In this document: positions 56,762 to 64,000 of the stretch, piece by piece | Layout of the letters: each line of letters begins with the position of its first letter | How positions within the stretch are numbered: position 1 is the stretch's first letter | Assembly (NCBI GenBank): GCA_013180625.2 | Contig: SNVD02010013.1 | Location: forward strand, 62,001-126,000 | Reading direction: 5' to 3' | From: Boswellia sacra | Taxonomy: Eukaryota > Streptophyta > Magnoliopsida > Sapindales > Burseraceae | DNA length: 64,000 nt | Made by a program: the position numbers and the translations under genes | The notes under the pieces: model-generated | What the model saw: only the letters and a program-made list of their open reading frames with translations | Told to the model about the DNA's origin: nothing | Database searches by the model: none

Positions 56762-58060
56762 GATCCATTCCTGTCCCAAACGACTATTGAGAGTGCAACC
56801 GTGAGTGAAGACAATTAAATAATTCAAAGGTACACTTACTTCTGATTTCATGATCGTGATTGTGATTGTTGTGTTAATCTGTGTTTCGTGCAGTAAAATT
56901 TTCTGTGGGTATAAGAATGTTAATTTCATTACCAGCTAATTCTCTTTATAATTTCTCTTTGATTCCACTTTCTGTACTCATCAAGGTTGCATAAGCATGT
57001 TTTTAAACTTGAATACTACGAGACCTACAACACATACTTATTTTGTAGAATCACTTAGATTTTAAGTCATTGCAAGACAAAAATTTCTTTTCTGTAGAAC
57101 CCATCAATTCTTGCTGCTGGCTTGTTTTCCATCTCTGGATGGGCTTGAAGACTCTGTTTTTCCCACCCAGAATGTTATTAATTAGTTTTCAATTTACAGA
57201 GGTTTTGTAAAAGAGACGAAACCCAAGCCGATCCTCCTAACATCAGAGTGAGTATTGATTTTTTTTTTTTTCAGTAAAACTTGGTGGCTAGCTTCTAAGT
57301 TGTTCTTTGATCTGATTTGAGCTTTTTCTTCTTTAATAATTAAATTATTAGTTGTGGATTGAATTATTTTTGGTATTGTTGTTTATGCTCTGGGATTATG
57401 ATTTGAGTTTTCTGTGTTTACGCTTTTGCTATTGCTTTTGTTGAGGCTTATTGGACCAGAACTAGTAAAGGATGATGCCATAATTATAGAACCGCTGACA
57501 GATGAACTTCACTTGGGGAATGAAGTTATATGACAAAACATTGTAAGATGATATGTTTGTCATATAGAAGAATTTTTAAAAAATGTATTGAAATTTCAAA
57601 TTGGTTTTTTTTTTTCATATTAAAAAAGTATATATCAAATTAAAGTTTTGTGTGCAATACAAACCATTTTTTAACTTGTATTTTCCAATATTTGGAATGC
57701 ATTAACGTTGAGCCACAATTAATGTATAACTCTTTGGCACCAATTTTTAACTCTTGACGAGGAAGAATTTAATTAACCTAAGGTAAATAAAGCCTAACAA
57801 TAAATAAATAATATTAAACACCTAATATTGACCAGTGTTATTTGTAGAAGAAAAACAAATTTTACTGGGAAAATAAACTTTAAGAAGATTAAAATAAGAA
57901 TATTAAAATACAATAATATTTTAACATTTCTGTTTATATTTAATATAATAATAAAAAAATAATAATATTAAACTGTGATCCGCTACATGACGAGATGTGC
58001 TTGCATCGGGTACATTAGAAGTATCCCAGGCTTGTCCACACAAAATCAGTTATAATTGAT
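56762..58060. other. 3' flank of the CNL gene and AT-rich spacer
   Basis: Probable 3' UTR, perhaps with an intron. A UTR-like stretch with a donor-like GTGAGT occurs around 57,220-57,255, but no coding exon was recognised after it. Confidence 0.4.
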
Positions 58061-58400
58061 ATATACAAATGCAAGTCCAAGTCGGCGTCGCCTTCTGATA
58101 TGCACATTTGCAAATGCTAGCTTCCAACATTAATCACTCATCCAAGCATCTTCCCCCTTCCCGGTACTTGAGTCGTTGACTGCTCCTACGGGTGTAGTGT
58201 TGCCACAGTTGCTTAGTATACAGCAAAGTGTGTCTTTTATTTTTTATTTTGGAAAAAAAAAATCATTTTTCTCTGTTCCAGATTTTTGTTTATTTTGTGA
58301 CACGTGTGCATCTTTGGTTGATCTTTCTGTGTAGAATGACTTTAATGGAAATATCATTTAATATTGAAGAAATTCAATTCATATTGTAACATGATTGAGT
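58060..58400 (+). repeat. Duplicated spacer, copy 1
   Basis: Shares with 60,720-61,060 the ordered words GCTA.C.TCCAAC, GCATCTTC.CCCT, GTTGAC, TTAGTATACA, TCTTTTATTTTTTATTTT, TTTTTGTTTATTTTGTGA and ATGGAAATATCATTTAAT. Direct orientation, clearly diverged. Confidence 0.75.
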
Positions 58401-58567
58401 ATACTGAAAATAATTTTATGTTTATCGCATTAAAAAAAAAATTACTAGAGATTTTCTATATATCCCTTCCGGAATTTTTATTTTCATTTTGCAAGTTCAT
58501 GTTAAACTTCTTGACAGATGTCAACTTGATGTCAGTATTGAACTTGCAGAATGTTCAATAATATTTT

Positions 58568-59450
58568 TGTTAGTGTCAAACTGTGACACATATACATGTG
58601 CTATGCACATTATGATTTTTGTCCAACTTGTGATAAAACAAATATTAGTTTATTTCTTATTTTACTGTTTCTAGAAGAATATTATAGGAAGTATTTGGTT
58701 TACAATAAATATCTCCTTATATTAGGATATTGTTTCTTGTATCTTAATTAAAATAGGCGAATATTTATTTGTGTCCTAATTCCTTTAGGAGTTTAATTAT
58801 ATCTCTTCCTATTATATTTCTCCTTATCCTAATATGATTTTAATTAGAATTTTTGCAAGATTCTAAGGAGATTTCGTCCAGACCTCCCACTATATATACA
58901 AAGTTATTTTCACATAATTTGGTGTGTTAATTAGTCGATTGGTTGTGGGAATTCATGTCACGGTATTCCAAGGATTAAGAGGAGAGCTTCAACGCAAATA
59001 GGAATGTCTCTTTAATTTGATTTTATGAGTGTTTTATTCATGTATGAGAGGTTGTAATCGTACATGAATTGTTAATTAGGTCTGTGTGATTTAGTAGACA
59101 CTTGAGAGAACTTGCAAGTTAAGTGTTTATGTAATTCAGTGTTAGACATCGTTGTTATGTATAATTTAACAGTGTGCTGTTAAGTTATCTGTGACAGAGA
59201 GTGGGCAGTGTCACTAGAGTTTAAGATCTTAACGGGATTTTGTTTTACAAAGATTAGGTCAGTGTGTGAGAGTGAGTCAGCACTGTAAATGATCCTAAAG
59301 ATTGTACAAACAAGAACTTAGTGAATTGCAGCTCTATAGCTATCCGTGGATGTAGGTTTTATAATCGAACCACGTAAAAATCCTCCTGTGTTGATTTATG
59401 TTACAGTTTGCTGTTATAGTTCTTACAATTGCATACTTTCAAAACTTACA
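58568..59450 (+). repeat. Solo LTR of the Sirevirus-like family
   Basis: 883 bp, TGTTAGTGTC...CTTACA, flanked by a perfect ATTTT duplication (58,563-58,567; 59,451-59,455). No internal region remains, so it is the product of LTR-LTR recombination. Homologous to the LTRs at 4,628, 13,665 and 62,539, in the opposite orientation to the first two. Confidence 0.92.
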
Positions 59451-59455
59451 ATTTT

Positions 59456-60719
59456 AAACCAAAATATTTAAAATTAATATTATAATATCAAAATAGATTT
59501 ATTTATTTGTGAAATAAATTAAATTATATATATATATTCAGTATATTTACATTTTAATAAAATATAAATATATATTCATAAAAATAAAAAATTATTTAAA
59601 ATATTTTAAAATATTTTATTCACTAAATAATTATTCAATTAAATAAATTATTATGAAATTTTATGCATATAATATTTTAAATTAATTAAAATCTTAAATA
59701 AGTAAAAAGATTATGAAAATAAATAAAATTTGTAAAATTTTTTATGAAAATAAATTAATAAATATTTATAATTTTTTTATAAATCAAGTAAAATGAAAAA
59801 AAAACTAAACAATAAGGATAATTTTGTATTTTTATTTTTCTAGTGAGGGTACTTTAAAATTTTTACATTCCAAAAAGTAGAAGTAAGTCCCTGAAAGCAA
59901 TCAAGCCTCTGCTTTTTTAGGTTCTTCGTAAAATCTTTTTTTTTTTTTTGTAGCAACTTCTTTTTTAAGTAGATTAAAAAACAATCCCAAACACCTTATA
60001 TTACTGTTGCTAAAAAAAAAGGCTCTTTTTTTTTTTACGGTAACCCAAATTGACTCTTGTTCTCATTTTTTTTTCTTTTTTTTTTTATAATGGTCTGGTG
60101 AGAATAGGTGTTTGCCTGGTAAGAAAACATGAGAAAGAGATGGAAAATGCTATCATCTTTTGGGTTTCTGAATTCTCAAAGGTATAAAAGTCATTTCATT
60201 ATTTAGGGTTAAATCAATTGAGAAAAAAAAAGATGATAGCAGGAGCTTTTGTAATGATTTGGGAAAGCTGGGGGCGCTTGATGTTTCTGAAAATAACGAA
60301 ATAATAAGGTCCAGTATAATTGCTTCGATACACAAATATAAGTCCATATTGGCACTCATAGTCTCAGATGGATGAGAACCACCTCTATAGCATCTACATC
60401 GAGAATTCAAGTATTATATACGTCATTGCTTTGCAAAATGGATATATTTATCATAAAGAGATTCATTATTCCTGACCCTACTTTGCCTTAATTGTTATTT
60501 GAGCAAGTAAAAGTTATGTCTTGGTCCGAGTGGGCATAACATTTCTCTTCTGCATTTCTATGGAGTTTTGAAAAATCCAAACATCTTAGAGATAGATAGA
60601 GAGGTAGGAATTTATCAAATGAGGTACACTCCTTCGTATACATCAGGAGTCCATTGATGAGAAGGGGTTGGGGAAAGCTTGCACCCAATTCCTACAGTGA
60701 TGAATATAAGCGCAATTGA
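59456..60719. other. AT-rich spacer
   Basis: Long AT tract (59,460-59,830), poly-T/poly-A runs (59,930-60,090). Short minus-strand open frames around 60,150-60,690 have no recognisable similarity. Confidence 0.4.
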
Positions 60720-61060
60720 AATGTCGCCCTCTCATATCCTTATCATATCCATACTCACATATGCTAACCTCCAACTTCAGTTACTCATTAAAGCATCTTC
60801 TCCCTCATACCTACCAACACCCTGTGCCGTTGACAACTCCTACTAGTGTCGCCACCTTTTTGTCCACTTTTGGCGGGGTTAGTATACATCAAGTCTATCT
60901 TTTATTTTTTATTTTTGGAAAAAAGAATTTTCTTTATTACAAATTTTTGTTTATTTTGTGAGATGTCCTTGTTTTATTGATCTAGTTTCTGGGCAACATG
61001 ATTTTTATGGAAATATCATTTAATGTTAAAAAAATTCATTTCTTTCATCCAAGGGGGCAA
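60720..61060 (+). repeat. Duplicated spacer, copy 2
   Basis: Direct repeat of 58,060-58,400, starting 2.66 kb downstream of copy 1. The solo LTR lies between the copies. Confidence 0.75.
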
Positions 61061-62175
61061 CATAGCTAGAGAGATTAAAGCACTCAGAAATAGATTGTGA
61101 TAGGATGCTTAAGAGTGATGTGGTGGTGGTTATGGGTTTGGGTATGGGTAGGAGTAGGAGTACGGTGGGTTTAGAAGAGGAATAGCATCACTGGGAATTC
61201 GATACTCCTCACCGATCCACACTCGATCTCACCCAAAGTTGAGATTGTCATGCTTAATTTTAATTTACTCCATAAATTTCAAAGAGTTGCAAATATCACT
61301 CTCACAAAATTCTTTGACTTACTAACTTTGAAAGTTTTCAAATAGGCCCCGAAAGAGTGCAAGTGTGCTTGTTATTTTACAAAAATGCCATGATCCGTTA
61401 ATTCAAAAGCAAACGGAAATAGTTTGTTGGACTTGGATGATACAAACATTGAAACGTTTGATATCGCGCTGATGTAAACGCAAAAGACCCTTTCCACATG
61501 ATATTAGAGCAAAGCTCATAGGAGGTTAATGATATTATCCTAATATTAATTTCGTGACTTTCCAAACTATTTTTTTAATGTTGGATTCTTATCTAATATT
61601 AGTTTTAAGTTTCTTAATTAAATTGCCTCAACACTACACTAGTTTTGGTAATTAAGCCATATTCTCAATTCAGTCACATAAGTTGTAAACGAGTTCATTA
61701 CACTTTAAAAATGGATCCAATATGGAAACATGGGTTAATATCTCTCAAAAGAACATGTATCTAAAGTATCATATTGATGATTCTTGAGGTAAACTTACTG
61801 TAAGATCTTTCAAAACTTAGGCAAATAATTCATTAAAGGAAAACAACCAAATTCTTAATTTTACGTATCCTAACATAATAATTGAAAATGTATAATACAT
61901 ATACATACTAGTGAATGGTTTCATTAAAAATAATTTTATGAAAAAATGCATGCACTTCATAGAATAACACTAGTGCTTCTACTCATTGATGTAAGGGTCC
62001 ACACGCTTCGGAAATACCCAGGTGCCTCAAATGTGAAATAACACGGACACGGTTTGGTCAACAAGTTGAAGCATGCAAGGAAAGGAACCTACCGTGCACC
62101 TTAGGCTTACGCTTAGGCTTAGGGTTGACTTAATTGTTTATTTACGAGCAACAATAGAAAAAATCTTCAGAATTA
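61061..62175. other. Spacer with a possible primer-site relic
   Basis: GATATTAGAGCAAAGCTCAT (about 61,500) resembles a decayed copia primer site plus leader, but no LTR was identified beside it. A short GCTTAGGCTTAGG repeat lies near 62,104-62,122. Confidence 0.3.
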
Positions 62176-62189
62176 AAGACTCTGTGTTG

Positions 62190-62520
62190 GTGTCGAGATG
62201 TGCCGAGATATATCGAGATGTGTCGAGTTGATTATGTTGAGATATATCGAGATGTGTCACGTAGATCATGTTGAGATTATTGGTTTCAAGTGTGGTTGTC
62301 GAGATTTTGTCGAGTTTCGATTTCGTCTAGTGTCGAGATCTTGTCGAGTTTCGATTTTGTCTAGTGTCGAGATTTTGTCGAGTTTGATTTTGTCTAGTGT
62401 CGAGATTTTATCTAGTGTCAAGCTGTTGTCGAGTGTCGCGATTGTGTCGCATATCAAGTCTGCTGTGTCAAACTTGTTGAGTGTCGAGTTTCAAGTGTCA
62501 AGTGTCGAGTGGTGTCTCTC
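62190..62520 (+). repeat. GTCGAG minisatellite
   Basis: Degenerate tandem array built on TGTCGAGATTTTGTCGAG / TTTCGATTTTGTCTAG (unit about 35-40 bp in the core 62,297-62,410), with shorter GTGTCGAG variants on both sides. It ends within 20 bases of the LTR at 62,539. An open frame runs through it, but its product is only repeated LSSVEI-type peptides. Confidence 0.85.
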
Positions 62521-62538
62521 GGGCACTTGTACCAAGAA

Positions 62539-63443
62539 TGTTGGTGATGAGATTTTTTGTATCAACATACAAGTGTCATGCACAAGTTATATTTTGATCA
62601 ACTTGTGATAAAACAAGAATGTTATTTTGATTATTATTTTATTTTTTCTAGAATTATATTTTAGGAAGTATTTGATTTATAATAAATATATTTTTAGATT
62701 AGGATATAGTATCTTGTGTCCTAATTAGAATAGATATTTATCCTAATTTCTTAAGAGTTTAATTATATCACTTCCTATTTTATTTCTCCTAATCCTAATA
62801 TGATTTTGATGTAGATCTTTACTAGGATTTCTAGGAGATGTGGTCTAGGCCTCTCAATATATATAGCATGTTATAACTGAAGGCTAAGGAGGAGAAGATA
62901 GATTGGCGGGTTAGCTGATTTGGTTATGTTTTTTTAGAGAGTCTTGATTTTGGCATTCCATGAATTGATAGAAGAGCTTTAATGTAAATTGGGATGCTTC
63001 TTTAATTTGATTCTTTGAGTCTTTTGATTCATGTATGAGTGGTAGAAATCATACATGTATTGTTGATTGAGTCTGTGTGAGTTAGTAGACACTTGGGATA
63101 ACTTGCGGGTTAAGTGTTTATGTAATTCAATGTCAAACATCGTGTGTTATGTTTAACTTAACAGTGTGTTGTTAAGTTTTCTACGACAGAGAGTGGGCAG
63201 TGTCACTAGAGTTTATGATCTTTGTGAAGATTTTGTTTTACAAAGATTAGGTCAGTGTGTGAGGGTGAGTCAGCACTGTAAAAGGTCTTAAAGATTGTAC
63301 AAACAATAACTTGGTGAATTGCAGCTCTATAGCTGTCCGTGGACGTAGGTTTTATAACCGAACCACGTAAAAATCCTCATGTGCCAATTTACTTTACAGT
63401 TTACTGTTTTATTTTATATAACTGCATACTTCCAGAACCCTCA
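62539..63443 (+). repeat. 5' LTR of the partial Sirevirus-like element
   Basis: About 905 bp, starting TGTTGGTG and ending CCCTCA. Primer site TGGTATCAGAGC at 63,446-63,457. Confidence 0.85.
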
Positions 63444-63506
63444 ATTGGTATCAGAGCAGGTTCACTGATAGACAAGTGAAGAAAATGATTAGGCTGATCT
63501 GGAAGA

Positions 63507-64000
63507 ATGGAGTTTATTCGCAATGGAGGATCCGAAACACAACCACCTATCCTTGATGATAGTAATTATTCATATCGGAAGGTAAGAATGATGATGTATA
63601 TTAAATCTCTTGATGACAGGGCATGGACTAGTGTGCTTAAAGGATGGACACCGCCAACGAAGGTGAATGCTTTTGGTGATTCCCAAGCCAAACCAGAGGA
63701 TGAATGGACTGATGAAGAATACCGACGTTCCTGCTAGAATTCAAAGGCTCTTAACGCAATCTTTGCTGCAGTGGACTTAAACAACTTCGAACAGATTTCA
63801 AGTTGCAAAGTTGCCAAAGAAGCATGGGACATACTTGAGGTAAAACATGAAGGTACTGCATCTGTTAAAAGATCTAAATTGATGAGATTAAATTCTCAAT
63901 TTGAAAATCTGATGATACATGAGGATGAGTCAATTTTTGAGTTTTACTCTAAGATATGTCACATTACAAATTCAGCATACATGCTTGGCAAAACTTTCAC
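63507..64000 (+). pseudogene. gag of the partial Sirevirus-like element
   Basis: ATG at 63,507 (MEFIRNGGSETQPP). It is collinear with the gag at 13,601 on the other strand, including WTPPTK.NAFGDS and AKEAWDILEVKHEGT. An in-frame TAG at 63,735 (a Trp codon, TGG, in the other copy) breaks it. After the stop the same frame continues to the window edge. Confidence 0.85.

Larger units (their letters stand above)
62539..64000 (+). mobile_element. Sirevirus-like element, 5' part only
   Basis: 5' LTR, primer site and the start of gag on the plus strand; the remainder lies beyond the window. Confidence 0.88.

Noticed and set aside
62198..62608. 136-codon plus-strand open frame
   Set aside because: It runs through the GTCGAG minisatellite and its product is only repeated LSSVEI-type peptides; it is open because the repeat lacks stops.

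Overview
This is nuclear DNA from a flowering plant, almost certainly a eudicot. Three things show it: A-type plant cytochrome P450 genes with a single phase-0 intron, a coiled-coil NB-ARC-LRR (CNL) resistance gene, and a dense population of Ty1/copia LTR retrotransposons and hAT/CACTA DNA elements in AT-rich spacers. I cannot name the species from the sequence. No rRNA, tRNA, CRISPR array or organellar block was recognised.

Layout, left to right. 1-4.6 kb: AT-rich spacer with a first-exon fragment of a coiled-coil protein, a tandem duplication and one possible tiny exon. 4,628-14,539: an old but structurally complete Sirevirus-like Ty1/copia element on the minus strand (875-bp LTRs, TSD CATAT). 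It carries an extra ORF downstream of pol with 14 in-frame stops and no frameshift. 15,212-17,123: a compact non-autonomous LTR element (447-bp LTRs, TSD ATCCT). 17,139-19,513: a non-autonomous hAT element (TSD ATCTTCTC) with a second 660-bp hAT element nested in it (TSD ATTGTTAG). 21,305-22,924: an intact CYP76-type P450. 25.0-31.4 kb: a coiled-coil remnant of an R gene, then a badly decayed copia element with a 1.3-kb insertion in its RNase H region. 32.2-32.4 kb: an NB-ARC scrap of TIR-NB-LRR type. 32,814-36,181 and 40,261-49,708: a segmental duplication (roughly 96% identical where sampled) whose two copies carry the same CNL pseudogene lacking the whole NB-ARC domain. The copies are separated by a CACTA terminus and a truncated copia element (36,182-40,260). 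The second copy is interrupted by a young, nearly intact Tork/Tnt1-like copia element (43,901-49,464; 370-bp LTRs, about 1.6% apart, TSD AGAAG). 50,470-52,107: an intact CYP71-type P450. 54,167-56,761: a CNL gene complete except for one TGA between its coiled-coil and NB-ARC domains. 58,568-59,450: a solo LTR of the Sirevirus-like family (TSD ATTTT), flanked by a duplicated spacer. 62.2-62.5 kb: a GTCGAG minisatellite. 62,539-64,000: the 5' LTR and gag start of a third member of that family, running off the window.

The probable working host genes are the two P450s and perhaps the CNL gene, all on the plus strand. The P450s (endoplasmic-reticulum monooxygenases of families that often act on terpenoids or other specialised metabolites) lie 28 kb apart with no terpene synthase or transferase between them, so a biosynthetic cluster is not supported. 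The rest records repeated insertion and duplication around an R-gene locus. The nesting gives relative ages: NB-ARC deletion before the segmental duplication (about 4% divergence), which came before the Tork insertion (about 1.6%). The Sirevirus-like element is older, with LTRs differing by roughly 8%.
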